This document shows, one piece after another, positions 52,015-61,837 of a stretch of DNA of 64,000 nt. Source of the stretch: an uncultured SAR116 cluster alpha proteobacterium. GTDB lineage: Bacteria; Pseudomonadota; Alphaproteobacteria; Puniceispirillales; Marisalimonadaceae. Every line of letters begins with the position of its first letter. Positions within the stretch are counted from its first letter, which is position 1. Where the stretch lies: the NCBI GenBank assembly GCA_902619805.1, contig CACNGC010000004.1, positions 1 to 64,000 on the forward strand, written 5' to 3'. Below the pieces are notes generated by a model, which worked only from the letters and a program-made list of their open reading frames with translations, searched no databases and was not told where the DNA came from. Made by a program: the position numbers and the translations under genes.

Positions 52015-52944
52015 TTATTTATTTCTATTTACAGTATATTTAGCTAAAGATACAAGATTTTCTGATTCTTGTTTAAATTTTTGTATCAAATTTATGGCTT
52101 TATTAGATTCCTCTATGGCTCTTTTTTTAGCTTTTGCTCTACCTAAAATTGTTACAAAATTAGGTGTTTCATTTTTAGTATCTTGCCCTATAGGTTTTCC
52201 CAGGGAGTCCTCATTTCCATCAAGATCAAGTAAATCATCAGCAATTTGAAAAGCTAAACCTATATGATTAGCATAGTTAATAAGTTTAATTTTTTGATCG
52301 TTACTAGCATTTAATAAAATTGACGCCACATGAGCACAACAAGATATTAATGCGCCTGTTTTGTGATTTTGAATCCACTCTATTTGATTTAAATCAATAG
52401 ATTTGTTGTTTGTAAAGTCCATATCTGCTTGTTGTCCTCCTACCATGCCATTAGGCCCAACAGCTTTTGCTAAAACAAAACAAATCTCAGATCTCTTTTC
52501 TGAATTAGAAATAAAATTGCTATCTCCTATTATTTGAAAGGCCCAACTTAATAGCCCATCTCCAGCAAGTATAGCAGTATGATGATCAAATTTTACATGA
52601 TTAGCTGCCTTTCCTCTTCTAATAGGAGAATTGTCCATAGCTGGTAAATCATCATGAATTAATGAATAAGAATGAATTGCTTCGATAGCAGATCCAACAA
52701 CAATTAATTCATTATATTTTGATTTTGACAGAGTTTTATTATTTATAGCACTAATAAAACGTCCAGTTTCCAAAACTAAATAAGCCCTTATTTTTTTTCC
52801 ACCACTAATTGAAGAGTATCTCATCGCTTGAAAAAGTCTGGAACTTAATCCATTACTCGATGGTAGATAAGTGTCTAAGAATCTATCAATTTCTTGTGAA
52901 TTTTTTTCAAGCTTGTTTTGAAATTTAATCATAAAATTATCCAA
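52015..52944 (-). CDS. ispA: Polyprenyl synthetase (farnesyl diphosphate synthase-like)
   Basis: GGKKIRAYLVLE, SLIHDDLPAMDNSPIRRG (DDxxD), FQIADDLLDLDG. Confidence 0.94.
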   Translation of the reverse strand: MDNFMIKFQNKLEKNSQEIDRFLDTYLPSSNGLSSRLFQAMRYSSISGGKKIRAYLVLETGRFISAINNKTLSKSKYNELIVVGSAIEAIHSYSLIHDDLPAMDNSPIRRGKAANHVKFDHHTAILAGDGLLSWAFQIIGDSNFISNSEKRSEICFVLAKAVGPNGMVGGQQADMDFTNNKSIDLNQIEWIQNHKTGALISCCAHVASILLNASNDQKIKLINYANHIGLAFQIADDLLDLDGNEDSLGKPIGQDTKNETPNFVTILGRAKAKKRAIEESNKAINLIQKFKQESENLVSLAKYTVNRNK

Positions 52945-52961
52945 AGTAATTTTATGATAAA

Positions 52962-53210
52962 TTAATCAGGTTTAAAAGGTGATAACTTTTCTGGAACAGT
53001 GTCAATATTATCTGACGCCTGTATAGTTTCAACCTTCATTTTTGCATCATGTAGTTTTTTTTGACAATAATCTTTTAATTGTGAACCTCTATCATATGCA
53101 GCTATTGCTTCATCAAGTGAAACATCCCCTTTATCAAGACTATCTACAAGTTTTTCTAATTCCTGCATAGCTTCTTCAAAAGTTAGTTTTTCTAGTTCAG
53201 TATTACTCAT
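52962..53210 (-). CDS. xseB: Exodeoxyribonuclease VII small subunit
   Basis: LTFEEAMQELEKLVDSLDKGDVSLDEAIAAYDRGSQLKDYCQKKL. Confidence 0.96.
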   Translation of the reverse strand: MSNTELEKLTFEEAMQELEKLVDSLDKGDVSLDEAIAAYDRGSQLKDYCQKKLHDAKMKVETIQASDNIDTVPEKLSPFKPD

Positions 53211-53276
53211 AATAATTTAGAGCCATTTCAATTTATCTATTAAAAGTTAACCTTTCAAAAAAATTTAATCAATAGT

Positions 53277-54221
53277 TTACTTAATCATTTGAAGAGCATT
53301 TATTAATTTTTTACTAACATTAGTTTCAAAACCCGAATGACCTGCATCATCTACAACTTCGATTTTTGCACCATTCCAACAATCGGCAAGTTTTAGTGCC
53401 GTGAATGGAGGGCAAATTACATCATGCCTTCCCTGCACGATAAAAGATTTTATATTAGAAATTTTAGTCAAGTTTTTAATAATATAGTTTTCTTCTATAA
53501 AACAATGATTCATAAAATAATGTGTTTCTATTTTTGATATTGCAAGAGCTTGCTCACCAGAAATTGGTCGTGGCGAATAATTAATAGAAGAACAAGAATT
53601 TTCATATTCTGCCCAAACAGAGGCAGCTTTTAAGCTTTGTGATCTGTTGTTACTATGGAGTTGATTATAGAACCATTCGAGAATATTATTTCTCTTATTT
53701 TGCGGTACGGACGATATAAATTTATTATAAGCTTCTGGGAAAAATTTTTTTATATCATATAAAAACCAATTTATCTCAATTTTAGTACCTAAAAAAATTC
53801 CTCTCAAAATAAAACCCATACACCTGTTAGGGAATTCAATGCCATATAATAACGCTAAAGTGCTACCCCATGATCCTCCAAAAAGATACCACTTATCTAT
53901 TTTTAATGATTTTCTTAAATCTTCGATATCTGAAATCAAAAGTTGGGTATTGTTAAAATTTGTTTCAGCATAAGGTATACTTTTACCAGACCCTCTTTGA
54001 TCAAAAAAAACAACCTTAAAAACTTTTGGATCAAAAAAACTTTTATGAGAGTTTGAAAAACCTGCTCCTGGACCACCATGCAAAAACAATATGGGTATAC
54101 CTTTTGGATTCCCATATTGCTCGAAGTACATTGAGTGTCCATTACCTACATCTAAATGACCATTATCATATGATGGTAGGCAATCAAAAAAAAAATTAGA
54201 TTTATTACTTAAATTTAACAT
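53277..54221 (-). CDS. pip: Prolyl aminopeptidase
   Basis: YFEQYGNPKGIPILFLHGGPGAGFS, FFDQRGSGKSIPYAETNFN, LFGGSWGSTLALLYG. Confidence 0.96.
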   Translation of the reverse strand: MLNLSNKSNFFFDCLPSYDNGHLDVGNGHSMYFEQYGNPKGIPILFLHGGPGAGFSNSHKSFFDPKVFKVVFFDQRGSGKSIPYAETNFNNTQLLISDIEDLRKSLKIDKWYLFGGSWGSTLALLYGIEFPNRCMGFILRGIFLGTKIEINWFLYDIKKFFPEAYNKFISSVPQNKRNNILEWFYNQLHSNNRSQSLKAASVWAEYENSCSSINYSPRPISGEQALAISKIETHYFMNHCFIEENYIIKNLTKISNIKSFIVQGRHDVICPPFTALKLADCWNGAKIEVVDDAGHSGFETNVSKKLINALQMIK

Positions 54222-54247
54222 TTATTTAAATTTTGAATAGAAGTTTG

Positions 54248-54781
54248 TTAAGCTGCTTCCTCAGTATTATCATCAATTATTTTTTCTAGTTTCACAACAG
54301 CACTTTGTTTATCAGTCTCATCAACTGCCGCAAATTCACTAGCTAAACGTTCTAAAGCAGCTTGATACATTTGTCTTTCAGAATAAGATTGTTCACCTTG
54401 ATCGTCTTTACGATACAAATCCCGAACGACTTCTGCAATCGAAACCAAATTTCCAGAATTAATTTTAGTTTCGTATTCTTGAGCTCGCCGTGACCACATA
54501 GTTTTTTTTACTTTTGCTTTACCTTTTAAGGCAACAATAGCTTCTTCCATCTGTAATTTACTTGATAAAGTTCTTAATCCTGACTCAGTTGCTTTAGACA
54601 ATGGAACTCTAAGTGTCATTCTTTCATGTTCAAATCTTATTACTAGTAACTCCAGCTCTATATCTTCGACTTTACGCTTTTCTGTTCCAATTATTTTACC
54701 AACACCATGACTTGGATAAACAACAAAATCACCAGGTATGAATGAACTAACTAAGTTTTGATCTTTTGACAATTTAATCAC
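54248..54781 (-). CDS. carD: CarD family transcriptional regulator
   Basis: FIPGDFVVYPSHGVGKIIGTEKRKVEDIELELLVIRFEHERMTLRVPLSKA. Confidence 0.93.
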   Translation of the reverse strand: MIKLSKDQNLVSSFIPGDFVVYPSHGVGKIIGTEKRKVEDIELELLVIRFEHERMTLRVPLSKATESGLRTLSSKLQMEEAIVALKGKAKVKKTMWSRRAQEYETKINSGNLVSIAEVVRDLYRKDDQGEQSYSERQMYQAALERLASEFAAVDETDKQSAVVKLEKIIDDNTEEAA

Positions 54782-54890
54782 CTATTTTAAAATATTTATA
54801 TTGTAAAATTATGTATGTGAAATTTTAAAAACGGATTTGTATCATAAAAACACATAAAATACCAGCTATAAGTCAATAATTTTAAGGGCG

Positions 54891-55226
54891 CTAAATAGTT
54901 CCAGGTTTTTTTGAACCATATTTTTGAAATTTACCTTCTTCATCAGTATATTTTTCATAGTCAGGCAAGGGATCAATCTTCATAGTAATGTTAGGCCAAA
55001 TCTCTGACATCTCTCTATTATATTTCAACCATTCATCAGCTCCAGGATCAGTGTCTGCTTGGATAGCATCTACAGGACATTCTGGCTCACAGACACCACA
55101 ATCTATACATTCGTCAGGATGAATAACAATGGTGTTTTCCCCAAGATAGAAACAATCTACAGGACAGACTTCGACACAATCAGTATGTCTGCAATTTATG
55201 CATTTATCATTTACTATATAAGTCAT
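54891..55226 (-). CDS. fdxA: 7Fe ferredoxin FdxA
   Basis: [21 protein letters not shown]...[16 protein letters not shown]. Confidence 0.96.
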   Translation of the reverse strand: MTYIVNDKCINCRHTDCVEVCPVDCFYLGENTIVIHPDECIDCGVCEPECPVDAIQADTDPGADEWLKYNREMSEIWPNITMKIDPLPDYEKYTDEEGKFQKYGSKKPGTI

Positions 55227-55293
55227 ATCACTCTCAAAGCTATTGTATTTAAACTACAAAAATTATCATTACAAGTATTGATTTAGTATAAAT

Positions 55294-55689
55294 TTAATTC
55301 CTGCCCATTAACCTGTCTGTTTGACGCCTTTCTTTTTTTGTTGGACGTCCAACTCTTTCTACAAACCTAATATCAATATTACTACTTTCCTTTTTTGGAA
55401 TGATTTCAATCGGAGTAATATCTTCGTAAAAATTTAGTGACTCTTGATAGGGTCCTCTTCGACTAGGTATATCTAAAACTTTCAAGATTTTTATATTATT
55501 GTTAATTATCATAGTTAATACGTCACCGACAAATATCATTTTATGTGGTTTCTGCGTAACTTGACCTGATATTCGCAACCTATTGGTTAATACAAATTTT
55601 GTTGCTATGCTTCTACTTTTAAATATCCGGATATAATATAAATAAATATCAAGCCTAAGTGTCTTTTTTTCTAAAATATTAGATATCAT
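55294..55689 (-). CDS. RNA-binding S4 domain protein (Hsp15-like)
   Basis: LRLDIYLYYIRIFKSRSIATKFVLTNRLRISGQVTQKPHKMIFVGDVLTM; C-terminal RVGRPTKKERRQTDRL. Confidence 0.9.
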   Translation of the reverse strand: MISNILEKKTLRLDIYLYYIRIFKSRSIATKFVLTNRLRISGQVTQKPHKMIFVGDVLTMIINNNIKILKVLDIPSRRGPYQESLNFYEDITPIEIIPKKESSNIDIRFVERVGRPTKKERRQTDRLMGRN

Positions 55690-55690
55690 T

Positions 55691-58384
55691 TCATTTTTTA
55701 ATTTTTATAGATTTTAAAATTGCAAATGGTGATAAAGGATCTGGTGATTTTTCTTTATTTTTTGTTTTTGAAAAGTTTTTATTATCTTTACTTTTTAATA
55801 TTTTTTTATGGAATGTTTTGACTTTAGATTTAAGAGGTTTCCTTTTTTTTTCAAAAATAATAATCGGGACTTGGTCAGCTAAAGTTGAAGGTTCTTCTCC
55901 ACACTTTGAGTACCCTAAATCATAGAAAATTTCTTCCATTTGAATTTTTGTTGCACCTGCAATAGATAACATGGTCTCATTAATCCTAAATTGACCATTT
56001 CTAGCTTCTATCCTTATTAAGGCGGACAATCTTTCAGCAATATCAGCTCTAAGAGCCAAATTCCCTAGAGGCACAAAACCTAAAGCCCTGTAAAATTCTT
56101 TTTTAACATTTGGTAAAATTATTATGCTCACGCGTCCATCAGGTGGGAAAGCATCTTTTGGAAAATCTTGATTATGAACAGACCATAATAAAGCTCTTAA
56201 TTTTATTGCAGCTGGCTTCAGTAGATTAGGTAAATAAATAGTTTCAACACCTAATCTTAGTCCTAGTCTTGCTAAATTTCTTTTATCAACTTCTGACAAA
56301 TTGACTGTGGACATTGATAAATTATTAATTTGCGCTGAACCTAATCCTTCATAAACTTGATATGCAATGCCAAGAGCTTTCCCAGAAATACTCTCACTAA
56401 GCCTTTTTTCATCATCATTTGTTGTTAATGACACGTTATGATTTTTTTCACTTTCACTTTTTTGTTGCTCAAAATTTAAAACAGGGTTTTTTAAATTAAT
56501 AGCTTCAGATAAAATATTTTCTATATTTCCCTCAACTGCCTCATTTACCCTAATTTCTATTTGCTTAATTTGTTCGTCAGACAAAAATTCTGAATTAGTT
56601 ATAATAATTTTTGGTGAATATAAAGTTTCACCATTTGCTAGTTTTGCAACCTTATTATTTTGCCATAAGATAGATGCATCTTCATCAAACTTAAAAGCTG
56701 CGTTATCAGACATTAAAAGCTCTCTAACGCGTCTTTCAATTTCTTTGGGTAAAATTTTTCTTGCCGCAGATAAAATTGGACCAGCTTTTTCGCCTTTAGA
56801 GAGAGAAGGAATAAATTCAAAACCTTTTAATAATCCAACCTCTTCACCTTCAACAATTACCTTACCATCTAATCTTATCAAAGCTTCCAAATTACTATGC
56901 TCTTTTAAAGTTTTATTTAAAATTACAATCCTCTTATCCACAAATCTTTGCGTTAATCTATTATGCAATTCATCAGACAGTTTATCTTCAATTGTTTTTG
57001 CTTCATTTTGCCAATATTCAGATTCATCTATCCATTTTTGTCTATTTGTAATAAATGTCCAAGTTCTGATATTTGATATTCTATTTAAAAGAGTATCTAT
57101 TTCTCCATCAAATCTATTAAGCCTGTTTAGCTGAGACTTTATCCACTCATTATCTAGTTTCCCATTGGCTAATAATAATTCAAAAGTTTTTTCTATCAAG
57201 CTAAAATGAACACCAGACAAGGAATTACTAAAATCAGGAATTTGACAGACGTCCCATAACAAAATTAGTGCTTCCTTATTATTAATTTTATTTTTAATTG
57301 AGCTAATTTCAGATAAATGATTTAGGCATAGTGCATCTAATGCTCCAACTTTTCTCCTCATAAAGTTGAACGATGGATAGGCCTCTAATGAGTTAAGTAA
57401 TGCTTTTAATGAGTCAAAGTTTAATTCTGAATTTCTCCACCAAATATTTTTTAGAGGGAAAAAAGAATGATTTTCAATTTGGTCAATTGTTTCTTCATCA
57501 AACTTCAAATGATCCTCTACTACTCCAAATGAACCATTTTTTGAATGTCTTCCAGCCCTACCTGCTATTTGAGCAATTTCTGGGGGATTAAGGTATCGTG
57601 GTATTTTCCCATCGAATTTTGTATCAGATGCAAAAGCAACATGGTCAATATCCATATTTAAACCCATACCAATGGCATCTGTCGCAATTAAATAGTCAAC
57701 TTGACCATTTTGATAAAGATTAACCTGAGCATTTCTTGTTCTAGGTGACAAGGCTCCCATCACAATTGCAGCACCACCTTTTTTTGTTCTAATTAATTCA
57801 GCAATTTTGTAGACTTCTGGTATGGAAAACGCAACGATGGCAGATCGAGGTTTCAACCTAGTGAGTTTTTTTACACCTACGTAGCTTAAAATAGAAAGCC
57901 TTGGTCTTATTTCTATTGAACAATTTGGTAAAATTTTTTGTAGTATTGGCTTTATAGTTTCAGCCCCAAGAAGAACTGTTTCTTCAGTTCCCCTTGTATT
58001 AAGAATTCTGTCTGTAAATATATGTCCTCTATCAGGATCAGCTGCTAATTGTATTTCATCTATTGCAACAAAACAAAATGATCTTTCTAATGGCATAGAC
58101 TCTACAGTACAACAAAAATATTTTGCGTTAGGAGGAATAATTTTTTCTTCACCAGTCACAAGAGCAACTTTAGATTTCCCAACCTCTGAAACTGCTTTAT
58201 CATAATTTTCTCGAGCTAATAATCTAAGTGGAAATCCAATAATTCCAGAACTATGAGAGAGCATTCTCTCCATTGCATAATAGGTTTTACCTGTATTTGT
58301 GGGACCTAAAAGAGCCTTGACTTTAATATTTTCATTTATTGAACTATGCCCTAAATTTGACTGTTTTTTTGAGCTTAAACTCAT
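55691..58384 (-). CDS. Suv3-like superfamily 2 helicase-related protein
   Basis: ALLGPTNTGKTYYAMERML (Walker A), CFVAIDEIQLAADPDRG, TDAIGMGLNMDIDHVAFAS, QIAGRAGRHSKNG. Confidence 0.94.
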   Translation of the reverse strand: MSLSSKKQSNLGHSSINENIKVKALLGPTNTGKTYYAMERMLSHSSGIIGFPLRLLARENYDKAVSEVGKSKVALVTGEEKIIPPNAKYFCCTVESMPLERSFCFVAIDEIQLAADPDRGHIFTDRILNTRGTEETVLLGAETIKPILQKILPNCSIEIRPRLSILSYVGVKKLTRLKPRSAIVAFSIPEVYKIAELIRTKKGGAAIVMGALSPRTRNAQVNLYQNGQVDYLIATDAIGMGLNMDIDHVAFASDTKFDGKIPRYLNPPEIAQIAGRAGRHSKNGSFGVVEDHLKFDEETIDQIENHSFFPLKNIWWRNSELNFDSLKALLNSLEAYPSFNFMRRKVGALDALCLNHLSEISSIKNKINNKEALILLWDVCQIPDFSNSLSGVHFSLIEKTFELLLANGKLDNEWIKSQLNRLNRFDGEIDTLLNRISNIRTWTFITNRQKWIDESEYWQNEAKTIEDKLSDELHNRLTQRFVDKRIVILNKTLKEHSNLEALIRLDGKVIVEGEEVGLLKGFEFIPSLSKGEKAGPILSAARKILPKEIERRVRELLMSDNAAFKFDEDASILWQNNKVAKLANGETLYSPKIIITNSEFLSDEQIKQIEIRVNEAVEGNIENILSEAINLKNPVLNFEQQKSESEKNHNVSLTTNDDEKRLSESISGKALGIAYQVYEGLGSAQINNLSMSTVNLSEVDKRNLARLGLRLGVETIYLPNLLKPAAIKLRALLWSVHNQDFPKDAFPPDGRVSIIILPNVKKEFYRALGFVPLGNLALRADIAERLSALIRIEARNGQFRINETMLSIAGATKIQMEEIFYDLGYSKCGEEPSTLADQVPIIIFEKKRKPLKSKVKTFHKKILKSKDNKNFSKTKNKEKSPDPLSPFAILKSIKIKK

Positions 58385-58529
58385 TACAAAGACTCTTTTA
58401 TATAAATATTTTAATGATTAGCTAATAATGATATTTTATACAAAATCTAAGTGTCTTAATCAAAAAATTAATATACACTTTTTAAATAATTAATAAGTTA
58501 ATAATTGTTTTATAGGAAAATAAAAAAAT

Positions 58530-59300
58530 ATGAAACGTAGAGTAATTATCACTGGAGGTAGCAAAGGGATTGGTAAAGCCATAGCTGAACGCTTTGCAAA
58601 AGAGGAATGTGATATTTATCTGCTCGCCTCAAATAGAGAAAATTTAGAAAAAAACAAATCTGAATTACAAAATAAATATTATATTAATGTAAATTATTAT
58701 GCAGCTGATTTGAAAACAAAAACAGGATGCGAAAATGCTATTAAAGCTGTTGAAAAAGAATTTGAAAATTTTGATACGTTAATTTTCTCAGCTGGAGCAA
58801 CAAAAAGTGGAGATTTTCTTAAGCAACCTATAGAAGATTTTGAAGATGGATTTGCTTTGAAATTTTATAGTGCCGTTAGATTATCAAAAGCATTTTGGCC
58901 AACGTTATCTAAAAACAAGGGATGGATTGTTTCAATTAATGGAGCTATGAGTCATTCTCCTGATCCATTTTTTATGGTTGGTGGTGCTGTCAATGCAGCT
59001 TTTCTAAACTTTACAAAAGCTCTATCTAAAAGAGGATTAGTTGATGGAGTTAATGTAAACTCTATCAATCCTGGCATGACATCAACTGATCGTTTGATAA
59101 CTATTATACAAAATAATGCGGATAGAGAGGGTATAAGTTTTGTTGATGCAGAAAAAAATGCCTTAAAAAATATAGGATTGGATAGATTTTCAACTCCAGA
59201 AGAAGTTGCAGAATTGGCCTGTTTCCTTTGTGATCCTAAAGTTAGGCACCTTACGGGGACAGAAATTAATTTAGATGGTGGAAAAAAACCAACAATATAA
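58530..59300 (+). CDS. SDR family oxidoreductase
   Basis: VIITGGSKGIGKAIAERFA, SINPGMTSTDR, HLTGTEINLDGG. Confidence 0.93.
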   Translation: MKRRVIITGGSKGIGKAIAERFAKEECDIYLLASNRENLEKNKSELQNKYYINVNYYAADLKTKTGCENAIKAVEKEFENFDTLIFSAGATKSGDFLKQPIEDFEDGFALKFYSAVRLSKAFWPTLSKNKGWIVSINGAMSHSPDPFFMVGGAVNAAFLNFTKALSKRGLVDGVNVNSINPGMTSTDRLITIIQNNADREGISFVDAEKNALKNIGLDRFSTPEEVAELACFLCDPKVRHLTGTEINLDGGKKPTI

Positions 59301-59314
59301 ATAAGGAAAGTATA

Positions 59315-60973
59315 ATGTTAAAAAAAGCCGCTTCAGTTTTTGTACAAACTTTAAAAAATCATGGCGTTGATCGTTTCTTTTGTGTTCCTGGCGAGTCATA
59401 TCTATCCGTTATGGATGAATTATTATATTCACCTGGAATTGAAGTTGTTACTTGTAGGCATGAAGGAGGTGCTGGCTTTATGGCTGTCGCAGATGCAAAG
59501 TGTACAGGTAAAGCTGGTGTGGCTTTTGTAAGCAGAGGCCCAGGAGCAACAAACGCTTCAATTTCAGTTCACTCTGCACATCAAGGCGGAGTGCCTATGG
59601 TTTTGTTTATTGGTCAAGTCAATCGTATTAGTACTGGCAAAATGCATTTACAAGAAATGGATTTCATCAAAACATTTTCTGATATGGCAAAACACGTAGA
59701 ACAAATCAACACACCAAGTGAGATAGCCAACGTTACTGCAAGAGCATTTCACATTGCTGAAAGTGGTATACAAGGCCCTGTAGTTATAGCCATACCAACA
59801 GATGTTTTAGAATCTAAAATTGAGTCTGAAGATGTAAAGCGTATTAAAATAAACCCACCCTTAGCTTTCCCTGAAAAAGTAGAAGAAGTATCTAACTTAT
59901 TATCAAATGCAAAAAAGCCAGTGCTTGTTGTTGGTGGGCAAGTACAAATATCAACTAGGTCAAGAAACCTTGTAGAAAAAGTTGCAAAAGCACATAATTT
60001 ACCAGTTTTATGTACTTATGAGCATCAAGATATAATTTCCAACGACAACTTACACTATGCAGGAGAATTAGGTTTAAGACCCCCAGAACCTATAAGAAAA
60101 AATGCATTAGAAGCAGACTTAGTTCTGGTTGTTGGACACAGGTTTAATGGGGTACCAAATATGGCCTATAAATTTCCATCATCAAAACAAATATTTATTC
60201 ATGTAATACCTGATCCAAATACAATAGGTAAAATTTTTCGAACTGATATGGGTATAGTTGCTGATAGTGAAAATTTTTTAGAACAACTATCAAATTTTGT
60301 AAATAATAGTACAAATAATGAAAGAAATGAATGGGTCAAACTTTGTCATTATCGTTATTTGAATAATGATGCAACTGCAACTCCAAGAAATGCAAATGAT
60401 GGACTAGATTTTGCTCATTTTATTGATGGGTTAGGTGAAATTGCACCAGAAAACTCAATAATTACAAATGATGCTGGAAATTTTACAAGTTGGATGCATC
60501 ATAGATTTCCGTTTAAATCTACAATGAAATTAATAGGCTCAGAAATTGGTGCGATGGGTATGGGAATTCCTGCGGGTATTGCAGCAGCACTTCGGTTTCC
60601 AGATAAACAAGTTTTTTCAATTGTTGGAGATGGTGGGGCTTTAATGACTGGTTCTGAGCTTGCTACAGCAGTTGCTCATAAAGCAAAAATTAGAGTAATA
60701 GTAGCTAATAATAATCATTATGGTACAATAAGATATCATCAAGAAGTTCACTTCCCGACCAGAGATCATTATGCAACAAAACTAGTTAATCCAGACTTTG
60801 CTAAGTATGGTGAAAGCTTTGGTTTAAAATGCTTCACAATACATAATACTGAAGAAATACTACCAACAATAAAAAGTGCAATGAAAGTAGATGGACCATC
60901 ATTAATTGAATTTAAAATGAGCCTTGAATTGAACACTAGCACAGCAACCATTTCACAACTTCAAACGAATTAA
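59315..60973 (+). CDS. Thiamine pyrophosphate-dependent (acetolactate synthase-like) enzyme
   Basis: FCVPGESYLSVMDEL, CRHEGGAGFMAVADAK, GPGATNASI, IVGDGGALMTGSELATAV...ANNNHYGTIRYHQE (TPP motif). Confidence 0.93.
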   Translation: MLKKAASVFVQTLKNHGVDRFFCVPGESYLSVMDELLYSPGIEVVTCRHEGGAGFMAVADAKCTGKAGVAFVSRGPGATNASISVHSAHQGGVPMVLFIGQVNRISTGKMHLQEMDFIKTFSDMAKHVEQINTPSEIANVTARAFHIAESGIQGPVVIAIPTDVLESKIESEDVKRIKINPPLAFPEKVEEVSNLLSNAKKPVLVVGGQVQISTRSRNLVEKVAKAHNLPVLCTYEHQDIISNDNLHYAGELGLRPPEPIRKNALEADLVLVVGHRFNGVPNMAYKFPSSKQIFIHVIPDPNTIGKIFRTDMGIVADSENFLEQLSNFVNNSTNNERNEWVKLCHYRYLNNDATATPRNANDGLDFAHFIDGLGEIAPENSIITNDAGNFTSWMHHRFPFKSTMKLIGSEIGAMGMGIPAGIAAALRFPDKQVFSIVGDGGALMTGSELATAVAHKAKIRVIVANNNHYGTIRYHQEVHFPTRDHYATKLVNPDFAKYGESFGLKCFTIHNTEEILPTIKSAMKVDGPSLIEFKMSLELNTSTATISQLQTN

Positions 60974-60982
60974 TATAAATTC

Positions 60983-61837
60983 TTATTGTTGGGGTGCATT
61001 AGTTATTGTAAAAAAACCTGAAAAAGGACCGGAACCACCACCATCATTTGGATTATTAGTAGGACGGGCAGTACTTGTAAATAATTGAGCACCGTATCCA
61101 GTCACATTAAAAGTGAATTTAAAATTCATTACAGATGGAGTTATTTCTATAGCTGTATCAAGTTCCATAACGCCAACCAATCTATCAACATTCGTACACG
61201 AACCAGCATTACCATCACCTGAACCTAATCGTTTATCTAAAGTTGAATTTTGCATAAGATAACCGTTTAGTATTCCACCTTCAAACCTTGCTCCTGTATA
61301 TTCACCGTCGCATGCTGCAGTTTGTGCAAATTGTATTAGGTTACTACTACATTGCTCTGCAGGACCAGTAGTATTCACCGCATCACAAGCTCCAGATGTT
61401 GCTGTAATATAATATGTTGTACCATCTCTAGTATATTCACCTTTGATGCTAAATTGATTGCTTAAAATTATATATGGATATTGATAGGTACCATTTGCTG
61501 GTCTTGTTGAAGTGCCCACAAGCTCAACATCACCGGGTGCAAAATCATGCTGTGATCCATTTGTTTGGTCAGTTGCAGTAAAGACTGTTGTACAAGTCGA
61601 TCTATCTAAAGAAGCACCAGCCATTGGATTAGAAGTACAAAGACCCATTTCGTATACAGTAGCTATATATGATTGTGGAGTAAAACGACATGCGGTAGCT
61701 GTTCCAGTAAATAAGTGAGTACCTGTATCACATGCCTTCACACTTTCAGCTGCTACTGCAAAAACCTTGGATGAACTTAAAAAATTAAATATAAATAACA
61801 AAATAACGATTTTAAAAATATTTATCATTTTAAACAC
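60983..61837 (-). CDS. Secreted Cys-rich protein of unknown function (likely start ATG 61828)
   Basis: N-terminal signal peptide-like MINIFKIVILLFIFNFLSSSKVFAVA; eight Cys in the predicted mature part; adjacent to IAT barrel gene. Confidence 0.75.
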   Translation of the reverse strand: MFKMINIFKIVILLFIFNFLSSSKVFAVAAESVKACDTGTHLFTGTATACRFTPQSYIATVYEMGLCTSNPMAGASLDRSTCTTVFTATDQTNGSQHDFAPGDVELVGTSTRPANGTYQYPYIILSNQFSIKGEYTRDGTTYYITATSGACDAVNTTGPAEQCSSNLIQFAQTAACDGEYTGARFEGGILNGYLMQNSTLDKRLGSGDGNAGSCTNVDRLVGVMELDTAIEITPSVMNFKFTFNVTGYGAQLFTSTARPTNNPNDGGGSGPFSGFFTITNAPQQ

